Below, in pieces: positions 1-8,006 of a DNA stretch of 28,399 bases. Every line of letters starts with the position of its first letter. The stretch's first letter is position 1. The notes under the pieces were generated by a model. It had not been told where the DNA came from. It was given only the letters and a program-made list of their open reading frames with translations, and did not search any database. Source of the stretch: a virus; IMG/VR virus record IMGVR_UViG_3300032323_001229, positions 1 through 28,399 of that record; one strand, 5' to 3'. The position numbers and the translations under genes are program-made.

Positions 1-2
1 GA

Positions 3-305
3 CACAAGGAATTAGAAAAACAAATTCCACCCGAAGATGATAATTATCCACCAACACCTAAAAAAGAAAAAGTTGTTGAAGATGTTATAGATGTTTTGAA
101 ACCACACGAAGAAATGAAATCAAAGGTAGAAACACAAATAACAGATGCTGTTACCGTAACTAAAAAACAAAAAAAGAAAAAAGAAAAAAAACCTTTGGAA
201 GTTTCCGAAGAAAATGTTATATTAGAACAAGATAAAATTGAAAAGACATTCTATGAAGAACAACCTAGACCTGATTTAGGATATAGGAGAGGAATATCTT
301 TGTAG
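3..305 (+). CDS. 3' end of a charged, low-complexity protein (5'-truncated)
   Basis: The reading frame is open from the first bases of the window to a TAG stop, so this is the C-terminal part (about 100 residues) of a gene that starts upstream. A TTG at position 96 is in frame, but it has no Shine-Dalgarno sequence and the frame is open on both sides of it, so I do not take it as the start. The visible part is rich in Lys, Glu and Pro and contains a run of lysines (KKQKKKKEKK), then an acidic stretch, and ends in DLGYRRGISL. It looks like a disordered tail. I do not recognise the family. It precedes the ClpP-like protease by 36 bases and probably belongs to the same transcript. Confidence 0.6.
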   Translation, partial: HKELEKQIPPEDDNYPPTPKKEKVVEDVIDVLKPHEEMKSKVETQITDAVTVTKKQKKKKEKKPLEVSEENVILEQDKIEKTFYEEQPRPDLGYRRGISL

Positions 306-329
306 TAATGTCATTGTTGTATTTTAACC

Positions 330-334
330 AGGAG
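330..334 (+). promoter_or_regulatory. Ribosome binding site of the ClpP-like protease gene
   Basis: AGGAG lies 7 bases before the ATG at 342 and fixes that start. Confidence 0.75.
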
Positions 335-341
335 TTCTGTT

Positions 342-1001
342 ATGAACGATTTTTATGATGGTGAAGAAGTTGTTGAAGAAAATCAAGTAAACAATAAATC
401 AAAAGAAAAAGAAAATGATATTCCAGTTCGTTGGAAGGAAGCAACAACTCAAATGGATTATGGAATTGATGTAGATGCATCAACCGTTTTGTTATTCGGT
501 GAAATCATGGATGGATCTTTGTATGATATTATCACTCGTATTCGTGCGATACTACACATGAGAACGGAAGAACATAAAAATGATCCAATCAATCTAATTA
601 TAAATTCCGATGGTGGTTCTGTATATGAGGCATTGGGTATTATTGATTATATGCAAAGTCTTGATGTAAAGGTAAATACAATTTGTAGAGGTAGGGCAAT
701 GTCTGCCGCTGCTCTCATTCTTTGTGCTGGAACAGGTACTCGTTTGGCTTCCCAATACTCCACTATTATGTTTCACGAAATTAGTTCTGATATTTACGGA
801 AAATCTTCTGATATGAAAGCAAATGTTCAACATATGGAAAAGTTAGAAGAAATACTTTTAGAAATCTTAAAATCAAATTCAAACAAAGATATAGAATTTT
901 GGAAAAATGTTACAATAAAAGATTATTATATTACACCATCTGATGCATTGAATCTTGGTGTTATAGATGTAATAATTCCACCAAAACATAAGAGAGGTTG
1001 A
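342..1001 (+). CDS. ClpP-like serine protease (candidate prohead/virion maturation protease)
   Basis: A 219-residue protein of the ClpP/crotonase fold. A charged N-terminal extension (about residues 1-30) precedes the core. The core shows the glycine-rich NSDGGSVYEALGIIDYM segment (88-104). The nucleophile Ser121 sits in GRAMSAAALIL, His145 in TIMFHEI, and Asp194 in IKDYYITPSDALNLGVID, which aligns with the ERDRFLSAPEA region of E. coli ClpP. The full triad is therefore present and the enzyme is probably active. The length is close to bacterial ClpP (about 200 residues). Phages of several kinds use ClpP-family enzymes as head maturation proteases, and that is the leading role here. No capsid or scaffold gene is visible in the window to confirm it. 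A role beside a host Clp ATPase is an alternative. AGGAG precedes the ATG. Confidence 0.88.
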   Translation: MNDFYDGEEVVEENQVNNKSKEKENDIPVRWKEATTQMDYGIDVDASTVLLFGEIMDGSLYDIITRIRAILHMRTEEHKNDPINLIINSDGGSVYEALGIIDYMQSLDVKVNTICRGRAMSAAALILCAGTGTRLASQYSTIMFHEISSDIYGKSSDMKANVQHMEKLEEILLEILKSNSNKDIEFWKNVTIKDYYITPSDALNLGVIDVIIPPKHKRG

Positions 1002-1002
1002 T

Positions 1003-1374
1003 ATGATGCTAACAATAATTGTATTAACAATATGTTTGGGAATATCTATTTTTGTTAATGTTAATCTGACAAAAAAATTTGAACAGTTAGATGAAATGGC
1101 ACAAGATAGTGTTGATACTCTATTAGAAAATGAAAAGTTTTTAACAGAGTTAAGAAATAGAATACGGTCACAACAATCCTATTTAAGACAATTAGATAGG
1201 ATTGGTTCGTTTGAGGCCGATGATGAGACTGGATATTTCTTCAAAGAAATGAAAGATATTGTAAATGATATTTCTGTTTACTTTGGTGAAGAACCATTGG
1301 ATGACGAAAAGAAAAGTATACTTCAAAATCAGAAACCACCGGATGTTTCATTTCAGAAGGACTATTATTTATGA
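1003..1374 (+). CDS. Small membrane-anchored protein between protease and sigma factor
   Basis: A 123-residue protein. Residues 2-21 (LTIIVLTICLGISIFVNVNL) form one hydrophobic helix followed by Lys-Lys-Lys-Phe, which reads as an N-terminal membrane anchor or uncleaved signal anchor. The remainder is charged and mostly helical, with the motif IGSFEADDETGYFFKEMKDI in its second half. I recall similar SFEADDE-type motifs in small uncharacterised proteins of other T4-like marine phages, but I cannot check this here. Two adjacent ATG codons (1003 and 1006) are possible starts; AGAGAGG at 989-995 serves either. The gene follows the protease by one base and overlaps the sigma factor gene by 4 bases (ATGA). 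Function unknown. A spanin-like or Rz-like role cannot be supported because no partner gene is seen. Confidence 0.75.
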   Translation: MMLTIIVLTICLGISIFVNVNLTKKFEQLDEMAQDSVDTLLENEKFLTELRNRIRSQQSYLRQLDRIGSFEADDETGYFFKEMKDIVNDISVYFGEEPLDDEKKSILQNQKPPDVSFQKDYYL

Positions 1375-2105
1375 AACAAAAACGAAGTCCAAAAAAACCA
1401 AATGTTTATTTTACACAACAAACGGAAGATGCAATAGTATTGTATAATACATTAGAAGATGAATTTCAAAGAAATTTAATATACACACAAAAAATTCATC
1501 CTGCATTTTACAAACTTGCTGAAATTATGATACATAGATTTAAGTTTTACAATTTTGATGTATCACATGAGGATGTTAAACATGAAGTAATTTCTTTTCT
1601 ACATGAAAAGATTACAAAATATAAGGCAGAAAATGGTAAAGCGTTTTCGTATTTTTCTATTGTTGCTAAAAACTATCTTATTGCAGAAAACAATAAGAAT
1701 TATTATCATTTCAAACGAAGCCAAGATATTCAAGCAATAGATTTGGAGAGAAATGTTGTTAATGAAAAAATAAGATATGACATGATAGAAGAAAAGAGGG
1801 ATTTTATAGATTTATTCGTTCAAGTGGTAGAACAAAATCTGTCTTTATTCTTCCCAAAAAATAGAGACATACAAGTTGCAGATGCTATATTATATCTTTT
1901 TAAGAGTAGAGAGAACATAGAAAATTATAATAAAAAGGCGATATACATATTAGTAAGAGAAAGAACCGGTGTTAGTTCTCATTACATTACAAGTGTAATA
2001 TCCAGAATAAAGGCAATATATTCTAAACTGTATCTAAAATATCTTGATGGTGTTAATATAACAAAACTATCTTGGTATGATTTGAATGACATTATTGGTA
2101 AGTAA
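1371..2105 (+). CDS. gp55-like late-transcription sigma factor
   Basis: A 244-residue protein resembling the T4 gp55 family, a highly diverged sigma factor that directs host RNA polymerase to late promoters. The recognisable part runs from about residue 20 to 105. It contains IHPAFYKLAEIMIHRFKFYN, then DVKHEVISFLHEKITKY and GKAFSYFSIVAKNYLI, which match the conserved sigma region 2-like block I know from gp55 of T4-like marine phages. The C-terminal half is helical, basic and less conserved. It is longer than T4 gp55 (185 residues). The start overlaps the stop of the preceding gene (ATGA at 1371-1374), which suggests translational coupling. The identification is by remembered family motifs, so moderate to high confidence. 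An exact TATAAATA late box was not found on the + strand of this window. Confidence 0.8.
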   Translation: MKQKRSPKKPNVYFTQQTEDAIVLYNTLEDEFQRNLIYTQKIHPAFYKLAEIMIHRFKFYNFDVSHEDVKHEVISFLHEKITKYKAENGKAFSYFSIVAKNYLIAENNKNYYHFKRSQDIQAIDLERNVVNEKIRYDMIEEKRDFIDLFVQVVEQNLSLFFPKNRDIQVADAILYLFKSRENIENYNKKAIYILVRERTGVSSHYITSVISRIKAIYSKLYLKYLDGVNITKLSWYDLNDIIGK

Positions 2106-2118
2106 CATATTTATAGAT

Positions 2119-2493
2119 ATGAATTTTAACGAAGAAATATTTGGTAACAAGAAATTTTCGGATTTACTAAAAGACATCTACGATAACCAAAAGAAAAAGG
2201 ATCGTCAGATAAATCTTTTAATTGCAGATTTAAAACCAATGTTGAATAACATTAGTGATGCTGCAATATTGGTTCCTGCAATAAAAGATTTCATTGAAGT
2301 ATCTGTGAAGAATGATGAACATTTAGTAAAATTGGCCGCTGTTATACAGAGATCTTTGAGTAATTCTTCTGATGAATCATCGTCATTTTTAACGGATGAA
2401 GAAAAAGAAGCTTTATTAAAAAGTATAGAAGAAATTAAAGAAGAAGAAGAGGATAATAAAATTGGGTCTGAATTACCAAAAAATAGTTCTTAG
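2119..2493 (+). CDS. Small acidic helical protein, conserved-type phage hypothetical
   Basis: About 124 residues if started at the ATG at 2119 (MNFNEEIFGNKKFSDLLKDI). An in-frame ATG at 2086 would overlap the sigma gene by 20 bases and add a hydrophobic MTLLVSNIFID leader. Neither start has a strong SD, and I prefer 2119 because it lies just after the sigma gene stop. The protein is predicted to be almost wholly helical, with a basic DNQKKKDRQINLLIADLKP segment near the N terminus and a strongly acidic tail (EEIKEEEEDN). No enzyme motif is visible. It lies between the late sigma factor and the spike gene and overlaps the latter by 32 bases. I do not know its function. Candidate roles are a chaperone or small baseplate component. 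Confidence 0.7.
   Translation: MNFNEEIFGNKKFSDLLKDIYDNQKKKDRQINLLIADLKPMLNNISDAAILVPAIKDFIEVSVKNDEHLVKLAAVIQRSLSNSSDESSSFLTDEEKEALLKSIEEIKEEEEDNKIGSELPKNSS
2448..2453 (+). promoter_or_regulatory. Ribosome binding site deciding the TTG start of the spike gene
   Basis: AGAGGA lies inside the preceding gene, 8 bases before a TTG codon at 2462. No ATG in this frame lies near the beginning of the conserved region, so this site supports TTG initiation. Confidence 0.6.
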
Positions 2494-3880
2494 CGGTTAT
2501 GAATATGAATTTGTTCCGGCAGAAGTAGTTTATATTGATTTAACTGATAACGATAAAAAAAGACTCTATAAAATTCGATGTAGAATTTTAGGAGGATTTG
2601 GATCTATTGCTGCAAGTTCACAGTTAGATGCGTTACCGCTACATTCAAACATATTACATTTGCCTATTAAAGGTGAAATTGTAATGATAACAAAAGCCCC
2701 AACTGCATCTGCAAATGCAGTTGCAACATCACAAGAGTATTACTATACGAGTCCAGTTGGATTACAAAGTTCCGTGCATCATAATGCAGTTCCCGGTATT
2801 ACTAAATTCTCTTCAAACAAATCATCCAGTAATCAAAAGACACTCGAAACTGTAAGACTTGGTGTAAACACAATAGTTTCAGAAAGAGTAACGCTTGGAG
2901 AAAAGATAGATACTCTTTTTCCAGAAAGAATAGATGTTTACCCAATCCAACCATATTCAGGAGACATAATTCTTCAAGGTAGATGGGGACAATCTATAAG
3001 AATGGGTTCAACTGTTAGAGAAAATACAAGATATAGTAGTTTACCAACATGGAAAGCTGGATTTGGAACAACAGGAAATCCAATAACAATAATATCTAAC
3101 GGTATGAATCCTAAATTACAAAGATATAATAAATTTGTAGTTGAAAATCCCGATAAAGATGATTCATCAATATGGCTAACATCAGGACAAAGTGTAAGAT
3201 TTACCGCAGGTTCAAAATACTCACCATCAACTCGATCTAATAAAATAGACCTATACAGACAAAATGGATTCGGTGGTAATCAAATTCTTCTTGCTTCTGA
3301 TAGAGTTTTATTAAATTCAAGAAAACAAGAAACTATGATAATGAGTAAAAGTGGAATTGGTTTATCCACAGAAGGTCCAATTTCAATAGATGGTAAAAAA
3401 ATAATAGAATTGGAATCCAGTAATAAAATAAATTTGGGCATAAATGCAGCATCTCCTGCGGTTTTAGGTGATAAGGCTGAACTTTGGATTTCCGATATGT
3501 GTGATATAATAACATCATTCATGGATGCCGTTATAAATGCTCAATATCCAACTTCATTTGGTCCAACTGGTCCCGCATTGAATGTATCACAGATGGCTGC
3601 TAGTAAAAGCCAGTTAAAACAACTGAAAGAAAAGATAAAAGATATGTTAAGTAAATTTGTGTTTTTGAATGCAAATTCTGGTGGTCCAGATGATGAAGCT
3701 GTTGCAAGTGGTGTTCAAAGAGAAACAAGTGATGGATCTGGAGTAACCGAACCCGCACCGAATGATTCATCAGTAGGCGGTCCTACACAAAACGAATGGG
3801 GTTACGATACTTCTAAAGATCCAGAAGAAGAAAATACCGATGATGATAATGCATTTCAAGCGTTTGAAGGATATGAATAA
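2462..3880 (+). CDS. Baseplate hub/spike protein, gp5-like without lysozyme domain
   Basis: A 472-residue protein. Residues 1-80 look like an OB-fold (YKIRCRILGGFGSI, then LPIKGEIVMITKAP), as at the N terminus of T4 gp5 and other spike proteins. A Ser/Asn-rich insert follows. At about 165-200 comes GDIILQGRWGQSIRMGSTVR, a motif I associate with hub/spike proteins of T4-like marine phages. From about 230 to 335 there are short beta-type repeats (SIWLTSGQSVRF, QILLASDRVLLNS, KKIIELESSNKINLG) that could form a trimeric needle. The acidic C-terminal tail (about 410-472) is probably disordered. No glycoside-hydrolase region is present between these parts, unlike T4 gp5; wall-degrading domains lie in the next gene instead. 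Translation starts at TTG, overlapping the preceding gene by 32 bases. Confidence 0.75.
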   Translation: MGLNYQKIVLSGYEYEFVPAEVVYIDLTDNDKKRLYKIRCRILGGFGSIAASSQLDALPLHSNILHLPIKGEIVMITKAPTASANAVATSQEYYYTSPVGLQSSVHHNAVPGITKFSSNKSSSNQKTLETVRLGVNTIVSERVTLGEKIDTLFPERIDVYPIQPYSGDIILQGRWGQSIRMGSTVRENTRYSSLPTWKAGFGTTGNPITIISNGMNPKLQRYNKFVVENPDKDDSSIWLTSGQSVRFTAGSKYSPSTRSNKIDLYRQNGFGGNQILLASDRVLLNSRKQETMIMSKSGIGLSTEGPISIDGKKIIELESSNKINLGINAASPAVLGDKAELWISDMCDIITSFMDAVINAQYPTSFGPTGPALNVSQMAASKSQLKQLKEKIKDMLSKFVFLNANSGGPDDEAVASGVQRETSDGSGVTEPAPNDSSVGGPTQNEWGYDTSKDPEEENTDDDNAFQAFEGYE

Positions 3881-3893
3881 TAATTTTGTTAAT

Positions 3894-3897
3894 GGAG
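3894..3897 (+). promoter_or_regulatory. Ribosome binding site choosing ATG 3905 over TTG 3902
   Basis: GGAG lies 7 bases before the ATG at 3905. The in-frame TTG at 3902 would have only a 4-base spacing, so the ATG is the better start. Confidence 0.6.
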
Positions 3898-3904
3898 TAA
3901 TTTG

Positions 3905-6900
3905 ATGGCAGGTGCAGGATCATATACAGTAACTAGAAATGATTTTACATTTCCCCAATGTATTAAAAATATAGAGGCAAGTGGTTTTACATTACCATCA
4001 ACATTTAATTTTTCAGAATGTCCTAATGATAAAAATACTACCGAAGAAGCTGCTAGATATAGAAAACTTGCAAGAGTAAATGAACTTGCAAGTCAATATT
4101 GTTCTGCATTTACGTGGAATGCTTCACCACAGACATTAAAATATTTAGTTAGTGGTAAATACATTGGAGACAATAATTGTCCTCCACCTGATACATCAAC
4201 AAAAGGTTTGGAAGATGTTGAAAAAGAAAATGTAACTCCTCCGGTAAAAAAACGTAGGCTTGCTCCAAACTGGGAGGATGATAAAACATCTAGATCTCTT
4301 AATGAAACTCGTCCTGATTTAGTAAATGTATTTACAACACCGGCACCTAGTCCTAGTCCAACACCGGCACCTAGTCCTAGTCCAACACCGGCACCTAGTC
4401 CTAGTCCAACACCGGCACCTAGTCCTAGTCCAACACCTGCACCTTTACCAGAACCAGAAGGTGAAATAGAAAGACTTGTATTTGAGAATGTTGAGATTGC
4501 ACCTTTTAAGTTGGAAGACTTAAAATCAGAGGAAAATAATATAAAATTAAAATCTGTTCAATACCCAAAAGTTATTATAGAATATCTTGACATACAAGGT
4601 CCTCTGGATCCAAATACTATGATAGAGGGTATAACAATAAATGATGCCCCATTTACTATTGAATCGAAAAATGTTGCAGGACCTGGAAAACCAGATGTTA
4701 TAAATGATGTTGTTTTTCCGCCACAAAAAATTTATGGTCCAGAAATACAATTAAAAAAAGAAGATGGTGGTACTATACCTATAAAATTGGAGTATTTGGA
4801 ATATCCATCGATAGTAATAGACACAGTAAATATTCCAGATCCACCTCCTGCTGATATATTTTTGGAACCAATAGTAATAACAGAAGAAAAAAAAGTTTCT
4901 GGTATTGTTTTAGATACACCAATAACTGAATCTGCTGAAGAAAGAGATGCAAAAAGTGCTTACGTAGTTCCAAAAATAGAAATAAAGGACTTAAATATTC
5001 CGCCTGAAATTACTTTTTATCCTTGGGATGCTGGAGTTGAAGCTCAACCAGAAATTACAATACAACTAAAAGATGCACCCTTTACCTTAGAAATTCCATC
5101 AATAGTAGTAAATCAAAATCCTCAATCCGAAGTTGTAATAGAAAATATAAACACTACACCTTTGGTTATAGAAAGTGTTAAAACTCAAATTCCATCTGGA
5201 TCAATAGAAAGGGTTTTGATTCCTGAAAGAACTATGGAAATAAATGTTCCTGTTAATAAAGATCTTGGCAAAAATATTCAAGAACTTTTAAAAAACAAAA
5301 ATAGAAAAGTTCCGAAAATTGATGTTAAAAATGTTACAATTCCAGTTGTGGTTAAAAAAGTTATTGTTCCACAAGAAAACTTAAACACTATAAATGAACA
5401 AAAACAGAAAAAGGAAGAAGAACAATCTACTAAAAAGAAAAATAATGAAGTTAAGGGAGATACATCTGAACCAACTGCAGAACAAAAAAGAAAAGTTGAT
5501 GAAAAAAAAGGATCGGTAACAGATGAACAAAAAAAAGTTATTGCAAAATCATTAGGATTCAGAGAATCTGGAAATAATTACAAAGCTGTGAACCAATACG
5601 GTTTTGTTGGAAAGTACCAATGGGGTGCTCCTTCATTAAACGACTTGGGTATGGTTAAATCTAATGTTAGAAAAAATTCACAATTAAAGGATCCAAATAG
5701 TTGGAGTGGAAAGTATGGGATAACATCATTAGAACAATTTATGAATAGTCCAGACGTTCAAGAAAAGGTGATGAAAGATTGGATCAATTTATTGGAAAAA
5801 AGATTGAGGGCTCAAAAAATTATAGATGATACCACATCTTCATCTGATATTGCGGGGTATATTGCAACATCACATTTGTTGGGAACCGGTGGTGCTAAAA
5901 AATTAAAACAAGGAATTGTTGGTAAAGATGCAAATGGAACCAGTGCTGTTGAATATTTTAATATTGGAAAAAAATCTGGTTATAATCAACAACTTGTTGG
6001 AAAAAATAGATTTGTTAATTTAAACAAAGATGCGGATTCACCATCAAAAGAACAGCCAGAAGAAAAAAAAGAAACACAACAATCTACAAGTACAACAACA
6101 ACACCGGCTGAAACAAAGAGAGCGGTTGCTAAAGTAAATAAGCCAGTTGTTGTAAGGAGTACAACTCCAATTACAGTAAACTCAAAACCCCCAAGTGACA
6201 ATGAAAAGATAAAATTACAAAATGAGGTTACTAGACAAAAACAACAACAAAAAAATGCTGAAAAGGCGCAAGGTAAAGCCAAAAAGAAAGGTGAACCTGA
6301 TATGGATATTCCTGTAAACAAAAAAGTTCAGGTAACAAACAAATCTTGGGAAAAACCGTCTGCAGTTAGTGTTTCAAAAAATAGAACAGTTCCTGTTTTT
6401 AAGTTTGGAGAAAAAAGACCAAATAAAATGCAGGGATCTAATCATCCAGGATATATCAGTCATGGTAAATTGAAAGATAGTGCAACAAAATCATTTCATT
6501 ATTGGATAAATAAATTCGTATATGATGTTAAATGGAATGGAAGTTCATTTAATATGGAGAATGCAGATAGACCTGCAAGAATTGAAAGTAAAACATCATG
6601 GTATCCTTGGGCAACGGACGCAACTTTTTTAAAACCAACATATTCGCGTCCATCTGAAGAAAATTATTTAAAAATGATGTATGACAAACAGTTCAATAGA
6701 TGGCAAGATTGGAAAAAATTATACAATAAGCCACAACCTGCAATATGGGATTCTGGAAATGGATTTCAAGTTGGTGTTTTGCCGTATGCATTTAATGCTA
6801 ATTGGGATAATCTTGTTAGCAAATTTAGAATAAATGCTTTTGGTCTTCAAAATTTTCCACTTTCTGATGAAATAAAATCTAAATTATCGATGATGGATGT

Positions 6901-7996
6901 TGGTATTATTTTAAATTTTCAACAATCTGGCATAGTAAACCGATACACAGTTGGTGATAAACAGAAAACACCACCACCAGCTGCTTCTGGAACAGAACAA
7001 CATTTAATGATGGTTACTGAATTAACCGGTAATTGGGTATTGGGGAAAAAAGGTGTTGATCCAATGATAGGTTTCTTTTTACCATCAAGTGCAGCTCCAA
7101 ATCTTAATTGGGCACACGAACCTCATTGGTGTGGTATATTTAGTAATTATGTTTCTAGAAAATCTGGCCACTCTTTTAGATCTCCGATTGAAGTTAGAGG
7201 ATATGAGAGGGATACATTAACAGCTGGATTGCCACTAAACAGACCAAGATTGGAAGAAGATGTAAACGAAGAATGGGACGAGGATTTGTGGATTCAAACG
7301 GTTTATGCAGTTAGAGGTGGTAATTTAAGTAAATACGCAACACATACTCCTTGGCTCATAGGTATGTCAAAACATCCTGATAATCCGGAACACCCATGGG
7401 ACTCTGATTATATCGCAAGATATAAAAATCAAATAAATCAAATTTGGTTTGTTGAAAATATACATTATGTAAAAAACGGAAAGAAAGGTGGTTCATTAAC
7501 GGAATGGGGTAAAAAACTTATATTGGGTGCAATAGATCAAAATATAATAGATTGGCCTGCTGCTTTTGCAACAACATATGGTCATGTTGAAGTGTGTGTT
7601 GGGTTGGATTTAGATGGAACTTTATATTTATTTGGAGGAAATAGTGGAGGTGAAGGATCTGACGATGTTATGGGTAATAAAATGGGATTCTGGGATAAAC
7701 ATATATGTTCATATGCTCCTGGAATAAAGGCAAAAAATCCATGGACTGGAGAAGGTTATGACAGTGGAGGGCATTTGTGTTTATCAAAAATGCAAGGTGG
7801 TCATGGTAAAAGACAGCATCCTGGAATAAGTGCACCTTGGGTAAATACCCCAATAATAGAAACATATAAAAACTATTTGGTAAATAATCCTGATCCAAAA
7901 TTTCCAGTTTACAAAACATATTTAGATAGACTTCTTGCAATAAACACAATAGATATGGGTTTAGGTTTAGAAGTATCAACCGATTTACTTTATTAA
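3905..7996 (+). CDS. Giant tail-associated protein with two peptidoglycan-hydrolase-like domains
   Basis: A 1363-residue multidomain protein. Residues 1-140 are an unrecognised N-terminal domain. Residues 145-182 are four perfect TPAPSPSP repeats plus a partial one. Residues 190-500 hold degenerate beta-type repeats rich in Ile, Val and Pro (INDAPFTIES, LKDAPFTLEIP). A Lys/Glu linker follows. At about 543-690 is a lytic-transglycosylase-like domain: candidate catalytic Glu554 in FRESGNNYKAVNQYGFVG, followed by KYQWG. A second charged linker ends near 810. The C-terminal part holds an NlpC/P60-CHAP-type cysteine hydrolase (about 1070-1260) with Cys1076 in HEPHWCGIFSNYV, His1227 in YGHVEVCVGL and Asn1246 in YLFGGNSGG. 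That GHV...GGN pattern resembles TIGR02594-type proteins. It directly follows the spike gene, so it probably digests the cell wall during DNA injection. No signal peptide is visible, which argues against a secreted endolysin. The region at 811-1060 is unassigned. Confidence 0.75.
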   Translation: MAGAGSYTVTRNDFTFPQCIKNIEASGFTLPSTFNFSECPNDKNTTEEAARYRKLARVNELASQYCSAFTWNASPQTLKYLVSGKYIGDNNCPPPDTSTKGLEDVEKENVTPPVKKRRLAPNWEDDKTSRSLNETRPDLVNVFTTPAPSPSPTPAPSPSPTPAPSPSPTPAPSPSPTPAPLPEPEGEIERLVFENVEIAPFKLEDLKSEENNIKLKSVQYPKVIIEYLDIQGPLDPNTMIEGITINDAPFTIESKNVAGPGKPDVINDVVFPPQKIYGPEIQLKKEDGGTIPIKLEYLEYPSIVIDTVNIPDPPPADIFLEPIVITEEKKVSGIVLDTPITESAEERDAKSAYVVPKIEIKDLNIPPEITFYPWDAGVEAQPEITIQLKDAPFTLEIPSIVVNQNPQSEVVIENINTTPLVIESVKTQIPSGSIERVLIPERTMEINVPVNKDLGKNIQELLKNKNRKVPKIDVKNVTIPVVVKKVIVPQENLNTINEQKQKKEEEQSTKKKNNEVKGDTSEPTAEQKRKVDEKKGSVTDEQKKVIAKSLGFRESGNNYKAVNQYGFVGKYQWGAPSLNDLGMVKSNVRKNSQLKDPNSWSGKYGITSLEQFMNSPDVQEKVMKDWINLLEKRLRAQKIIDDTTSSSDIAGYIATSHLLGTGGAKKLKQGIVGKDANGTSAVEYFNIGKKSGYNQQLVGKNRFVNLNKDADSPSKEQPEEKKETQQSTSTTTTPAETKRAVAKVNKPVVVRSTTPITVNSKPPSDNEKIKLQNEVTRQKQQQKNAEKAQGKAKKKGEPDMDIPVNKKVQVTNKSWEKPSAVSVSKNRTVPVFKFGEKRPNKMQGSNHPGYISHGKLKDSATKSFHYWINKFVYDVKWNGSSFNMENADRPARIESKTSWYPWATDATFLKPTYSRPSEENYLKMMYDKQFNRWQDWKKLYNKPQPAIWDSGNGFQVGVLPYAFNANWDNLVSKFRINAFGLQNFPLSDEIKSKLSMMDVGIILNFQQSGIVNRYTVGDKQKTPPPAASGTEQHLMMVTELTGNWVLGKKGVDPMIGFFLPSSAAPNLNWAHEPHWCGIFSNYVSRKSGHSFRSPIEVRGYERDTLTAGLPLNRPRLEEDVNEEWDEDLWIQTVYAVRGGNLSKYATHTPWLIGMSKHPDNPEHPWDSDYIARYKNQINQIWFVENIHYVKNGKKGGSLTEWGKKLILGAIDQNIIDWPAAFATTYGHVEVCVGLDLDGTLYLFGGNSGGEGSDDVMGNKMGFWDKHICSYAPGIKAKNPWTGEGYDSGGHLCLSKMQGGHGKRQHPGISAPWVNTPIIETYKNYLVNNPDPKFPVYKTYLDRLLAINTIDMGLGLEVSTDLLY
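4337..4447 (+). repeat. Four perfect 24-bp tandem repeats plus partial copy (TPAPSPSP linker)
   Basis: The unit starting ACACCGGCACCTAGTC is repeated at 4337, 4361, 4385 and 4409 without a single difference. A diverged partial copy (ACACCTGCACCTTTACC) follows at 4433. It is in frame and encodes TPAPSPSP four times, a proline-rich extended spacer. The stretch is visibly richer in G and C than its surroundings. Exact identity of the copies suggests recent expansion by slippage or unequal recombination. Confidence 0.95.
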
Positions 7997-8006
7997 GAGG
8001 TGTTGT

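Noticed and set aside
96-305. A separate 69-residue gene starting at TTG 96
   Set aside because: The frame is open to the edge of the window, no ribosome binding site precedes the TTG, and composition is continuous across it, so it is the end of a longer gene.
1265-1447. A 60-codon + strand frame overlapping the membrane-protein and sigma genes
   Set aside because: It is out of frame with two well-supported genes, has no SD and its sequence resembles no protein family.
2108-2115. Exact T4 late promoter box TATAAATA on the minus strand
   Set aside because: No minus-strand gene lies downstream. The same octamer on the minus strand also occurs inside coding regions, for example in the gp25-like gene, as expected by chance in AT-rich DNA.
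4337-4447. Short regularly spaced repeats that might suggest a CRISPR array
   Set aside because: The repeats are directly adjacent 24-mers without spacers, are a multiple of three, in frame, and encode a proline-rich linker.
5986-6321. Minus-strand open frame of 111 codons, hydrophobic and cysteine-rich
   Set aside because: It is the reverse shadow of the Lys/Thr/Pro linker of the two-domain hydrolase; it has no SD and an implausible Phe/Cys/Leu composition.
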